NCBI GenBank assembly: GCA_030620255.1
Contig: JAUXFB010000003.1
Location: 1 to 16,180, forward strand
DNA from: Candidatus Aminicenantota bacterium
GTDB lineage: Bacteria; Acidobacteriota; Aminicenantia; UBA2199
Length of the DNA: 16,180 bases
Reading direction: 5' to 3'
A model generated the notes under the pieces. That model ran no database searches, was not told where the DNA came from, and worked only from the letters and a program-made list of their open reading frames with translations. Of the stretch, positions 7,229-15,700 are shown in pieces; position 1 is the stretch's first letter; the number at the start of each line of letters is the position of its first letter. The position numbers and the translations under genes were made by a program.

Positions 7229-8965
7229 TTAATATTTTCTTTCCTGAGGTGGAAATCTGTCCATAAAAATTACTGGCTCTTTTGAATGGTCCAGTTTTAC
7301 ACCCTCTTCAGTTTTCCATGCTAAAGTATGTTTTAACCAGTTTTTATCATCCCTCTTTGGGAAACCTGTCCTGTAGTGTGCGCCTCTTGATTCTTTTCTG
7401 GCTATTGCACCTTCCACAATTATTTCAGAAAAGCTAAGGAGATTCCCAACTTCATATGCTTCGAACAAATCGAGATTATATGCATAGCCTTTATCATCTA
7501 TAGTTACATTCTTGTATCTTTCCTGGAGTTGTTTTAATATTTTTAGCAATTTCAACATATCTTCTTCATTCCTGAACACTCCAACATATTTTGTCATATT
7601 TTCTTGTAACTCCTCCCTGATTTTTGAGTGTTTTTCTCCTACATTACCATTCATAAGAGAAGATATCTTTGCTCTGGCAACATCTAAAGGATTTGAAGTT
7701 AAATCCTCATATCCATTTTCCACAAGAAATTTAGATATATTTTTACCAGCAATCCTTCCAAAAGTTGACGCATCTTGTAGAGAATTTGTTCCAAGTCTGT
7801 TTGCACCATGAAGAGAAAGACAGGATGCTTCTCCAGCAGTATATAGACCCCTAACTACTGTGCCTTTTGCATCTCTTATAACCTCTGTATTTATATTGGC
7901 TGGGATTCCACCCATTGAATAGTGTGCAGTAGGTTGGATTGGAACTGGTTCTTTAATACCATCAACCTTTAGATAGTTAAGTGCAAGTTCCCATACCTGA
8001 GGCAGTCTTTCCATGATTTTCTTTTCCCCTAAATGTCTCAAATCCAGGTATACATAGTCTTTTCCATTAATTCCCCTACCCTCATTGATTTCAGTCTGTT
8101 CTGCTCTGGAAACCACATCACGCGGTGCTAATTCCATTTTATCAGAAGCATACTTTTTCATAAAGCGTTCTCCATCAGAATTCAATATGTAAGCACCTTC
8201 ACCACGAGCTGCTTCAGATAAAAGTATTCCATGCTTATAAAGCCCGGTAGGATGAAACTGAACAAACTCCATATCTTCAAGTGGAAGTCCGTTTTCTAAG
8301 ATAAGTGCAAGACTGTCACCTGTATTTGCATGAGCATTAGAAGTTATTTTAAATGCCCTACCATAACCTCCTGTAGCGAGTAGAACTGTTTTCGAGTGAA
8401 AAATATGCAGACCACCTTCTCTTATATCCCATGCAACAACACCCCTTGAGATATTATCTTTTATAAGCAATGAAAACACTTGAAACTCACTATAAAAATG
8501 AACATTATATTTAACACATTGTTCGTAAAGAGTATGTAACAGGACATGCCCTGTTATATCAGCAGAAAAACATGCTCTTGGAGAACTATGTCCTCCAAAA
8601 GGTCTCTGGTTAATCTTTCCATCTTCTGTTCTTGAAAATGGAACCCCCATATGTTCATATTCATAAACAGTTTTTATTGCCTCATTTACAAATAATTCTA
8701 TTACATCCTGGTCACCAAGGTAATCACTTCCTTTTATTGTATCATACATATGAAGCTCCAAGGAGTCTTCAGCACTATTTGCCAGAGCAGCTGCAATACC
8801 TCCCTGTGCGCCTCCTGAATGTGACCTGGTTGGATAAACCTTTGTGATAACTGCTACCTGATGCCCCTTTTTGGCTATTTCAAGAGCTGCTCTTAACCCT
8901 GCCAAACCTGCACCAACAACAACAGCTTCAATTTTATGGTAATATTTAGCTTCATCTGTTTTCAT
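7229..8965 (-). CDS. sdhA: Succinate dehydrogenase flavoprotein subunit
   Basis: SdhA is the catalytic subunit that oxidises succinate to fumarate with covalently bound FAD. In the 578 residues the FAD Rossmann motif is [12 protein letters not shown] (16-27), and [11 protein letters not shown] (47-57) carries the flavin-linking His at about 49. Active-site elements include QFHPTGLY (236-243), the proton-shuttle Arg in APRDVVSRA (280-288), PTAHYSMGG (345-353) and [10 protein letters not shown] (387-396). The C-terminal domain ends with the usual [14 protein letters not shown] stretch (527-540). The ATG follows a good AGGAGTTATAAA site and overlaps the sdhD stop by 4 bases (ATGA). It faces the cytoplasm with SdhB, held to the membrane by SdhC and SdhD. 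Length is normal and no key residue is missing. Confidence 0.97.
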   Translation of the reverse strand: MKTDEAKYYHKIEAVVVGAGLAGLRAALEIAKKGHQVAVITKVYPTRSHSGGAQGGIAAALANSAEDSLELHMYDTIKGSDYLGDQDVIELFVNEAIKTVYEYEHMGVPFSRTEDGKINQRPFGGHSSPRACFSADITGHVLLHTLYEQCVKYNVHFYSEFQVFSLLIKDNISRGVVAWDIREGGLHIFHSKTVLLATGGYGRAFKITSNAHANTGDSLALILENGLPLEDMEFVQFHPTGLYKHGILLSEAARGEGAYILNSDGERFMKKYASDKMELAPRDVVSRAEQTEINEGRGINGKDYVYLDLRHLGEKKIMERLPQVWELALNYLKVDGIKEPVPIQPTAHYSMGGIPANINTEVIRDAKGTVVRGLYTAGEASCLSLHGANRLGTNSLQDASTFGRIAGKNISKFLVENGYEDLTSNPLDVARAKISSLMNGNVGEKHSKIREELQENMTKYVGVFRNEEDMLKLLKILKQLQERYKNVTIDDKGYAYNLDLFEAYEVGNLLSFSEIIVEGAIARKESRGAHYRTGFPKRDDKNWLKHTLAWKTEEGVKLDHSKEPVIFMDRFPPQERKY

Positions 8966-9357
8966 TTTATAACTCCTGCTCTAAGAATTTCTAAATTAAA
9001 ATTTGAAACCTTGATTATTGTTAATACACCAACAAAGAAAAGACTTATTCCTACAACTATGATAAGGCTAAATAAAAATAGCCTCAATCCTTTTATATGA
9101 ATATAATCCTCAACCACCATCCATACCCCATTTAGACCATGATAGAGCACTGTACAAAGAAGCAGGAACTGCATCAGGTTAAACCAGGGAGATTTCATTT
9201 TTGATACAACCTTGTCCCATTTAAATGCACCTTCACTGAGCAAGTGATAAGTTACAAAATGTATCATGATTATAACAAAAATAATAACTGCAGAAATCCT
9301 TTGAATCAGCCATGGGATTCCACCTTTTTTTGATGTTTCTCTAAAACCTTTTTTCAT
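8962..9357 (-). CDS. sdhD: Succinate dehydrogenase membrane anchor subunit (SdhD position)
   Basis: A 131-residue integral membrane anchor, likely part of the cytochrome b/quinone unit of succinate dehydrogenase. Three hydrophobic helices are visible at about 20-40, 60-82 and 92-116. Motifs are LIQRISA (17-23, the place of the SdhC-type HRxSG), H33 and H38 in helix I, and [15 protein letters not shown] (71-85) with H73 in helix II, a likely heme b ligand. I chose the ATG at 9357: it follows a strong AGGGGG 6 bases upstream and sits 8 bases after the sdhC stop. The frame is open further upstream to 9417, but that would overlap sdhC by about 50 bases. The stop overlaps sdhA. Small anchors diverge quickly, so C versus D naming is by position. 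Confidence 0.85.
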   Translation of the reverse strand: MKKGFRETSKKGGIPWLIQRISAVIIFVIIMIHFVTYHLLSEGAFKWDKVVSKMKSPWFNLMQFLLLCTVLYHGLNGVWMVVEDYIHIKGLRLFLFSLIIVVGISLFFVGVLTIIKVSNFNLEILRAGVIK

Positions 9358-9365
9358 TATTCCCC

Positions 9366-9749
9366 CTAATGTACCCATTGAATATGAGAAATTAAACGAT
9401 AACCACCTATAACCCATAATACAAAAGCAATGATAATGAAGATATAAAATATTTTCTTATGAGATATAGCCCCTTTAAAAAAATCAATGATAATAATTCT
9501 CACACCATTAAATGCATGAAACAATATAACTCCCCATAACCCAACTTCAAGAAATTTGAAAATAGGGGAATTTAAAAAATCCATAACATTATTGAATTTA
9601 TCAGGCCCCTTAGTTAATGTATTTATCACCCATATGTGTAATGTAAGATAAAAGATCAATGCCAATCCTGATAAACGATGAAGTATCCATGCCCATGAAC
9701 CTGTAAATTTGTAGTAATTTAAATCAAAAATCCTGGTTTTTTTATACAA
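9366..9749 (-). CDS. sdhC: Succinate dehydrogenase cytochrome b membrane subunit (SdhC position)
   Basis: A 127-residue membrane anchor and the first gene of the sdhCDAB-sucCD cluster. It has three membrane helices at about 20-45, 62-90 and 100-122. WILHRLSGLALIFY (21-34) is the SdhC signature with quinone-site Ser27 and Arg25. H38 lies in helix I, and ILFHAFNGVRIIIIDF (75-90) puts H78, the likely heme b ligand, in helix II. It starts with TTG at 9749 placed 6 bases after a full AAAGGAGG ribosome site. No in-frame ATG near by gives a better start, so the rare start codon is well supported. Its helix I and helix II motifs closely parallel those of the next gene, suggesting the two anchors are distant paralogues. 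Confidence 0.88.
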   Translation of the reverse strand: MYKKTRIFDLNYYKFTGSWAWILHRLSGLALIFYLTLHIWVINTLTKGPDKFNNVMDFLNSPIFKFLEVGLWGVILFHAFNGVRIIIIDFFKGAISHKKIFYIFIIIAFVLWVIGGYRLISHIQWVH

Positions 9750-9755
9750 TTTAGT

Positions 9756-9763
9756 CCTCCTTT
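9756..9763 (-). promoter_or_regulatory. Strong ribosome binding site deciding the TTG start of sdhC
   Basis: Minus-strand AAAGGAGG matches the anti-Shine-Dalgarno core and lies 6 bases before the TTG at 9749. It is the strongest site in the minus-strand cluster and is the reason for accepting a TTG start. Confidence 0.75.
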
Positions 9764-9769
9764 CGAATA

Positions 9770-9798
9770 ATTATAATGTCTAAAAAAAGAAATTACAA
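9770..9798 (-). promoter_or_regulatory. Near-consensus promoter for sdhCDAB-sucCD
   Basis: On the minus strand TTGTAA (9798-9793, 4 of 6 matches to TTGACA) is followed after exactly 17 bases by a perfect TATAAT (9775-9770). Transcription should start near 9763, leaving a leader of only about 14 bases that is almost entirely the AAAGGAGG ribosome site. No regulatory leader RNA is possible in such a transcript. Confidence 0.6.
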
Positions 9799-9814
9799 TA
9801 ATTTTTTTTTTTTT

Positions 9815-9829
9815 ATCAAAAACCTTGAT
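9815..9829. promoter_or_regulatory. Small inverted repeat, possible operator
   Basis: ATCAA and TTGAT arms of 5 bases flank AAACC. The repeat lies between the two T-tracts and overlaps the candidate -35 of the malic-enzyme promoter. Such short arms arise often by chance in AT-rich DNA. Confidence 0.25.
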
Positions 9830-9853
9830 TATTTTTTTTTAAGTGGTTATTTT
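9825..9853 (+). promoter_or_regulatory. Candidate promoter for the malic enzyme-fumarase operon
   Basis: TTGATT (9825-9830) and TATTTT (9848-9853) are 17 bases apart, each with 4 of 6 consensus matches. The predicted start near 9860 would fall on the ribosome site, which makes this weaker than the sdhC promoter. An alternative is TTATAA (9771-9776) with TACAAT (9794-9799), also 17 bases apart, giving a leader of about 64 bases containing the T-tracts. Confidence 0.3.
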
Positions 9854-9869
9854 AGTTCAGGAGGTAATA

Positions 9870-11327
9870 ATGTCAAAGATAAATATTTCGATATCTAATT
9901 TAGACAAACTCTTTCCTGAATATTTTACTCAGGAACAGATTTCAAAAGGTAAAACCATCTTTCTTAAAGAGCTTTCCTATTCTACGCATAAGTTCTATGG
10001 AGGAAAAATCTCTACAATGCCAAAAGCAGGAGTATATGGCTTTAATTGGTTCAATGTGTGGTATACACCCGGGGTTTCTAAAATTTCCACAACAATAAGG
10101 GATGATAATGACACCTCCTTTGATCTAACAAACAGAGGTAATTTTGTGGCGGTTGTGTCAGATTCAACTAGAGTATTAGGAGATGGTGACTGTACTCCCT
10201 CAGGTGGTCTGGGAGTTATGGAGGGAAAGGCTTTCCTTATGAAATATCTTGGAGGTATTGATGCTGTTGCACTCTGTATAGACAGTTATAATAAACAGGG
10301 AGAACATGATCCTGATAAGATAATTGATTTTGTGAAAATGCTACAGCCAAGCTTTGGAGCTGTTAATCTTGAAGATATTTCACAACCTAATTGCTACAAA
10401 GTTCTGGATACGCTAAGAGAAGAAGCTGACATTCCTGTATGGCATGATGATGCACAGGGTACAGGCAGTGTGACTCTTGCAGGTCTTGTCAATGCATTGC
10501 GAATTGTAAATAAAGATCTGGACAAGATAAAAATTGTTTTCCATGGTGCAGGAGCTTCAAACACAACAATTGCAAGGTTAATATTACAGGCTGGAGGAAA
10601 CCCTGAAAAAATGATCCTGTTTGATTCCAAGGGTGGCTTACATAAAGATCGTGATGATATTAAAGCAGATCCAAGATTCTACAGGAAATTAGAACTGTGT
10701 GAAAAGACAAACCCAGATAGAATTAATGATATAGAAACAGCTATGAAAGATGCAGATGTGCTAATAGCTTTAAGCAAACCCGGTCCAGATGTGGTTAAAC
10801 GTGAATGGATAAAAAGTATGGGTGAGAAACCAATTGTCTTTGCATGTGCAAACCCTGTACCTGAAATATATCCATATGCTGCTAAAGAAGCAGGTGCTTA
10901 TATAGTTGCCACAGGAAGAGGTGATTTCCCCAACCAGGTAAACAACTCATTGGGTTTCCCGGGGATTTTAAAAGGGTCTCTAATAGTCAGAGCAAGAAAA
11001 GTCACTGATGAAATGGCAATTTCAGCTGCTTATTCAATTGCTAATTTTGCTGAAAAAAATGGGATCAATCCTGATTACATTATGCCAACAATGGATGAAA
11101 CAGAAGTTTTTGCTCATGAAGCAGCTGATGTAGCAATGGAAGCGATCAAGAATGGAGTTGCAAGAATAAAATTTACAAAAGAAGAAGTTTTTAACAAAAC
11201 ATTAGAGGATATAAATGAGGCAAGAGGTGCTATTGATCTTCTTATGAAGAAAAATTTTATCAAAACACCTGACACAAAACTTCTCGAAGATGCTATTCAA
11301 AAAGCTATAGAAGCTGTAAAAAAATAA
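9870..11327 (+). CDS. Malic enzyme (NAD(P)-dependent, oxaloacetate-decarboxylating)
   Basis: Malic enzyme converts malate to pyruvate and CO2 with reduction of NAD or NADP. The 485 residues show YGGKISTMPKAG (43-54) and VWYTPGVS (63-70) with the catalytic Tyr at 65. Further on are GGLGVMEGKAFLMKYLGG (112-129, catalytic Lys120) and the metal-binding AVNLEDIS (164-171) and WHDDAQGTGS (191-200). The NAD-binding loop is VFHGAGASNTTIARL (223-237), followed by CANPVPEI (326-333). This is the bacterial short form without the phosphotransacetylase extension of maeB-type hybrids. The ATG at 9870 follows AGGAGG by 5 bases. A GTG at 9843 in the same frame would place that ribosome site inside the gene and is rejected. 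Cofactor preference cannot be called. It leads the operon with fumarase and faces away from sdhC. Confidence 0.95.
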   Translation: MSKINISISNLDKLFPEYFTQEQISKGKTIFLKELSYSTHKFYGGKISTMPKAGVYGFNWFNVWYTPGVSKISTTIRDDNDTSFDLTNRGNFVAVVSDSTRVLGDGDCTPSGGLGVMEGKAFLMKYLGGIDAVALCIDSYNKQGEHDPDKIIDFVKMLQPSFGAVNLEDISQPNCYKVLDTLREEADIPVWHDDAQGTGSVTLAGLVNALRIVNKDLDKIKIVFHGAGASNTTIARLILQAGGNPEKMILFDSKGGLHKDRDDIKADPRFYRKLELCEKTNPDRINDIETAMKDADVLIALSKPGPDVVKREWIKSMGEKPIVFACANPVPEIYPYAAKEAGAYIVATGRGDFPNQVNNSLGFPGILKGSLIVRARKVTDEMAISAAYSIANFAEKNGINPDYIMPTMDETEVFAHEAADVAMEAIKNGVARIKFTKEEVFNKTLEDINEARGAIDLLMKKNFIKTPDTKLLEDAIQKAIEAVKK

Positions 11328-11346
11328 TTATTAAAGGAGTTTATTG

Positions 11347-12213
11347 ATGGAACTTAGACAATCAATTCTTGAATTAATTAGAAAAGCTTCAACAGACCTA
11401 TCACAAGATGTAGAAAATGCAATTTTGAATGCTTTTAATAAAGAAAAAGAGGGTACACCTGCAAGAAGTGTTTTTAATACAATTATAGAAAATATTCGAA
11501 TGGCAAGAGAACAAAGTACACCTATGTGCCAGGATACAGGGGCACTTATATTTTATATTGATTTTCCTGTTGGAGGAACTGAAAAGTTTTATACAGAAGC
11601 TATACATGAAGCAGCAAAAGAGGCAACCAGGTTACAGTACCTTAGACCTAATGCTGTTGATTCAATTACATCAAAAAATAGTGGAAATAATATTGGAATT
11701 AATGCTCCATATATTCATTTTCGCCAATGGAACAAAGATGAAGTACGGATCCAATTAATACTTAAGGGCGGAGGTAGTGAAAATGTTGGTTCTCAATATA
11801 AACTTCCAAATTCAGCATTAAAGGCTGGAAGAGATCTTGCAGGTGTCAGAAAAGTGATTATTGATGCTGTATTGAATGCACAGGGACTTGGATGTGCTCC
11901 GGGGATCATTGGTGTTGGTATTGGTGGTGACAGAGTTACTTCATATATACTTTCTAAAGAACAGTTTTTCAGGAAAATAGGTCAAAGAAACCCAAATAAA
12001 TTGTTAGCTGGCTTGGAAATAGGACTTTACAATGATTTGAATAAACTTGGTATTGGTCCTATGGGCTTTGGAGGTAAAACAACTGTTCTTGATGTTTTCG
12101 TTAATACACAGGCGCGCCACCCTGCATCATTTTTCGTTGCAATTTCATATACATGCTGGGCTTTTAGAAGAAAGAGTATGATAATTAAGAAACAAGAGGT
12201 GATATATGATTAA
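11347..12213 (+). CDS. Fumarate hydratase class I, alpha (N-terminal, Fe-S) subunit
   Basis: This is the iron-sulfur subunit of a two-part class I fumarase, which hydrates fumarate to malate; the same fold also serves L(+)-tartrate dehydratase. In 288 residues the three cluster cysteines expected for the family are visible: C61 in TPMCQDTGALIFY (58-70), C183 in GLGCAPGIIGVGIGGD (180-195) and C270 in YTCWAFRR (268-275). LKGGGSENVGSQYKLPN (139-155) is a family hallmark. The malic-enzyme and sdh neighbours favour fumarase over tartrate dehydratase. The ATG at 11347 is preferred to the TTG 3 bases earlier because it lies 7 bases after GGAG. The gap to malic enzyme is 19 bases. The cluster would make the enzyme sensitive to oxygen, which fits a microaerobic or anaerobic life but does not prove it. 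Confidence 0.93.
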   Translation: MELRQSILELIRKASTDLSQDVENAILNAFNKEKEGTPARSVFNTIIENIRMAREQSTPMCQDTGALIFYIDFPVGGTEKFYTEAIHEAAKEATRLQYLRPNAVDSITSKNSGNNIGINAPYIHFRQWNKDEVRIQLILKGGGSENVGSQYKLPNSALKAGRDLAGVRKVIIDAVLNAQGLGCAPGIIGVGIGGDRVTSYILSKEQFFRKIGQRNPNKLLAGLEIGLYNDLNKLGIGPMGFGGKTTVLDVFVNTQARHPASFFVAISYTCWAFRRKSMIIKKQEVIYD

Positions 12214-12781
12214 GCTTAATATACCTATTTCTGAGGAAGATATCCGTAAACTAAAAGTCGGAGATGAGGTTTTTCTTTCAGGGATTATTGTAACAGCAAG
12301 GGACCAGGCACATAAATTAATGGTTGAAGAAAAACCTGATTTTATACGTGATTTTTTAAATGAATCAGTAATATACCACTGTGGTCCAGTTGTAAGAAAA
12401 GATAAAGATGGCACATGGAGTTTTGTTTCAGCAGGTCCTACTACATCTATTCGTGAAGAACCTTATCAGGCTGATGTTATTTGTGAATATCATTTAAGAG
12501 GAGTAATTGGGAAAGGCGGTATGGGTGAAAAAACTTCACAGGGATTGCAAAAATGTGGGGCTGTATACTTTCATGCTGTAGGTGGTGCTGGAACACTTAT
12601 TGCTAATTCTGTAAAAAAGGTGATAAATGTCTTTAAACTGGATGAATTTGGAAGTCCTGAAGCATTCTGGGTTATTGAAGTAAAAGATTTCCCACTTATT
12701 GTAACCATGGATTCTCACGGAGCAAGGTTACATAAAGAAATTCTTGAAAGGACAAAAAAAATAGCTAAAGAGATATCCTGA
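12206..12781 (+). CDS. Fumarate hydratase class I, beta (C-terminal) subunit
   Basis: The 191-residue partner of the preceding subunit corresponds to the C-terminal domain of single-chain class I fumarases. It carries LKVGDEVFLSGIIVTARDQA (16-35), SAGPTTSIRE (75-84), GKGGMG (102-107) and VTMDSHG (166-172), all typical of the Fumerase_C domain. AGPTT and the GKGGMG loop help bind the substrate. The ATG overlaps the alpha stop by 8 bases (ATGATTAA) and follows AAGAGGTG within the alpha gene, so the two subunits are translated together. Ten bases separate its stop from the next gene. Tartrate dehydratase beta is the alternative; context favours fumarase. Confidence 0.93.
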   Translation: MIKLNIPISEEDIRKLKVGDEVFLSGIIVTARDQAHKLMVEEKPDFIRDFLNESVIYHCGPVVRKDKDGTWSFVSAGPTTSIREEPYQADVICEYHLRGVIGKGGMGEKTSQGLQKCGAVYFHAVGGAGTLIANSVKKVINVFKLDEFGSPEAFWVIEVKDFPLIVTMDSHGARLHKEILERTKKIAKEIS

Positions 12782-12791
12782 CTCCATTTAA

Positions 12792-15700
12792 ATGTACCCT
12801 TTTGAATATTTAAAAAAAAACAAAGATTTTCTCTTTATCTCTTTAAGTAAAATTGAAAACTCTTTAGAATGGAAACCAAAACCTGGGATTGAAGAAAAAG
12901 AGTTTCATATTTCACGTAAAATAAGAGACAAATATAAATTTAAAGATTCTCTATTTCATATGTCAGGTAATATGATATTTCCTGATTTTGATTCTGTGAA
13001 ACTTTTTACTGAGCTTATAAACAAAAAACGTAATATTGAAAAATTTCCGGACCAATTGATTAAAGCCGGACAGATAAATGCTATGGGTATGATAGATGAA
13101 ATCTTACACTATGTTATTGAAGTTTACAGAGAAGATAAAAACCCTGAAATAATGAAAAAAGCTATCAATTGGTTATATGAAAAATTAGGTGTTGAAGTCG
13201 TTGATAATACTTTGCTTGTTTTTGCAGAAAAATTTCCTCCCTTATCAGTGTATAAAGGAAAATATAGTGTGCAAGAATATATTAATAAAGATTCTAATGG
13301 AGTTCCAAACAAACAGATACTTTTAGAAGAGATGATAATGCTCTGGATTTCAAATGTTAACCCTGCATTTGAACCTTTTAATGAATTCTATGACAATACT
13401 TTATTAAAAAAACAAACAGCTTTTAATCCCATAATTCAACAATTAAATATATTTTTTGATTCACAACCCTTTTTTGGTCCTGATAATGAAAATCTTATAT
13501 CTATGTTGCGCAGTCCTGCGATTTCTGTTCCAAATTCTCTTTCAGGTCAACTCATCTACATGAAAAAAAAATGGGGGTTTATAATAAGCAAATACTTATC
13601 ACGCATTTTATCCGGACTTGACTTAATTAAAGAAGAGGAAAAAAGAGGATTTCATGATCCGGGGGAAACCCCTGTTTACAATTTTACTGATTATCAAGGA
13701 ATGAATCAAAAAGAGGGTTTTAGCCCTGACAGAGATTGGATGCCAAACCTGGTTTTAATAGCAAAAAATATATATGTATGGATAGATCAACTATCAAAAA
13801 AATATAACAAATCTATTTCAAGATTGGATCAGATCCCAGAAAATGAGCTCCGGATATTATCAAAACAGGGATTTACAGGATTATGGCTGATTGGAATCTG
13901 GGAACGAAGCCCTGCATCAAAAAAAATCAAACAAATGTGTGGAAATCCGGAAGCAATGGCTTCTGCTTATTCTATTCACAATTACAATATTGCATCAGAT
14001 CTTGGTGGAAATGAAGCATTATACAACCTGAAAAAAAGGTTACAACACTATGGGGTTCGACTTGCATGCGATATGGTCCCAAATCATATGGGTATTGATT
14101 CTGCCTGGATTGCAGAACATCCGGATTGGTTTTTGTCTCTTGATAAAAAACCATATGAATCTTATAGTTTTAATGGGCCAGACCTTTCTTCAGATAACAG
14201 GATTGAAATATTTCTTGAGGATCATTATTACAACAAAAGCGATGCATCCGTAGTATTTGAAAGAAGGGATAAAAGAAATGGAGAAACTCGTTATATCTAT
14301 CATGGTAATGACGGAACATCAATGCCCTGGAATGATACAGCTCAGTTAGATTACCTCAATCCTGAAGTTAGAGAAGCAGTAATTCAACAAATAATATCAG
14401 TAGCACGTCAATTTCCAATTATACGCTTTGATGCAGCTATGACTTTAACAAAAAAACATTATCAAAGACTCTGGTTCCCTGAACCAGGTTCAGGCGGAGA
14501 TATACCCACTCGTTCTGAAAAAGGAAAAACAAAAGAAGAGTTTGATAAAAAAATGCATGGAGAATTCTGGAGGGAAGTTGTTGATCGTATTGCAAAGGAT
14601 GTTCCAGACACTCTTTTATTAGCAGAAGCTTTCTGGTTAATGGAAACCTATTTTGTAAGAAATTTAGGAATGCACAGGGTTTATAATAGTGCTTTTATGA
14701 ATTTTTTAAAAGATGAGGATAATGACAAATTCCGCACATCAATAAAAAATGTATTAAAATTTAATCCTGAAATCCTGAAACGTTTTGTAAATTTCATGAA
14801 TAACCCGGATGAAGAGACTGCAGTTGCTCAATTTGGAAAGAATGATAAATATTTTGGTATTTGTACTCTACTGGTTACATTACCTGGATTGCCAATGTTT
14901 GGCCATGGACAGATCGAAGGATTTGAAGAAAAGTATGGAATGGAATATAAGAGAGCTTATATGGATGAAAATCCAGATAAAGAACTGATCCAGCGCCATG
15001 AAAGAGAAATTTTTCCTTTAATTAGAAAACGCCACATCTTTTCAGAAGTATCAAATTTTCTTTTTTATGACTTTTATACTTTAACAGGAACAATTAATGA
15101 AAATGTCATAGCATTCTCAAATCGCTTTTATGATGAAAAATCCATTGTAATCTTTCATAATAAATTTGCTTCAACTTCAGGAAGGATAAAAAACTCAATA
15201 TCAAATATAAATCTTGGACAAGGATTAGACCTTCACACTGATAGAGAATATTTTGTGATTTTTAGAGATCATATAACAAATATGGAATATATAAGAAATT
15301 GTAAAGAATTATTAGAAACAGGATTATACATTGAACTTGATGCTTTTAAATTCCACGTTTTTCTTGATTTTCATGAAATTAAAGACTCAGATGATAGAAT
15401 TTATTCAAAATTAGCTTCAATGTTAAAAGGAAAAGGTGTTTCTAACATTTCTGAAACTCTCAGAAAACATTTCTTAAATCCATTAATTGAGCCTTTTAAA
15501 GATCTTGTTAATATAGAAACCTATCATATTCTTGATATAGATCTAAAAGATTCCAAGCACAAAAATAATAAAAAGCTTTTAAATTTGATTGAAAAAAAAT
15601 GCAATATTCTCACAAACATAGTAAGTGATCTGTTAAAAGAGAAAAGAAAACCTGATAAAATTGTTACTTTATATAAAAAAAAGTTGAATAATTTCCTTCA

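Larger units (their letters stand above)
9750..9869. other. Divergent control region between sdhC and malic enzyme
   Basis: About 120 very AT-rich bases separate the two oppositely directed carbon-path operons. On the plus strand they hold a run of 7 A (9782-9788), a run of 13 T (9802-9814) and a run of 9 T (9832-9840). Between the T-runs lies the small inverted repeat ATCAA-AAACC-TTGAT (9815-9829). The tracts could bend DNA or act as UP-like elements; the inverted repeat could be an operator. No ORF is present. Confidence 0.6.

Noticed and set aside
9358..9417. Longer sdhD start at 9417
   Set aside because: It would overlap sdhC by about 50 bases and lacks a ribosome site; the ATG at 9357 has AGGGGG at the right distance and starts near the family N-terminus.
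9772..9777. Plus-strand TATAAT as a -10 for malic enzyme
   Set aside because: It is the palindromic overlap of the sdhC -10 (ATTATAAT) and has no -35-like hexamer 16-18 bases upstream.
9801..9840. T-tracts as intrinsic terminators
   Set aside because: No stable GC-rich stem precedes them, and the region lies between divergent gene starts, so no transcript needs to end there.
9843..9869. GTG start for malic enzyme at 9843
   Set aside because: It would put the strong AGGAGG at 9859-9864 inside the coding region; the ATG at 9870 fits that site.
12536..14253. Short frames on both strands within fumarase beta and the GH13 gene (12536-12718, 13124-13312, 13972-14154, 14050-14253)
   Set aside because: All are shadows of strongly supported coding sequence with no start signals or recognisable protein.
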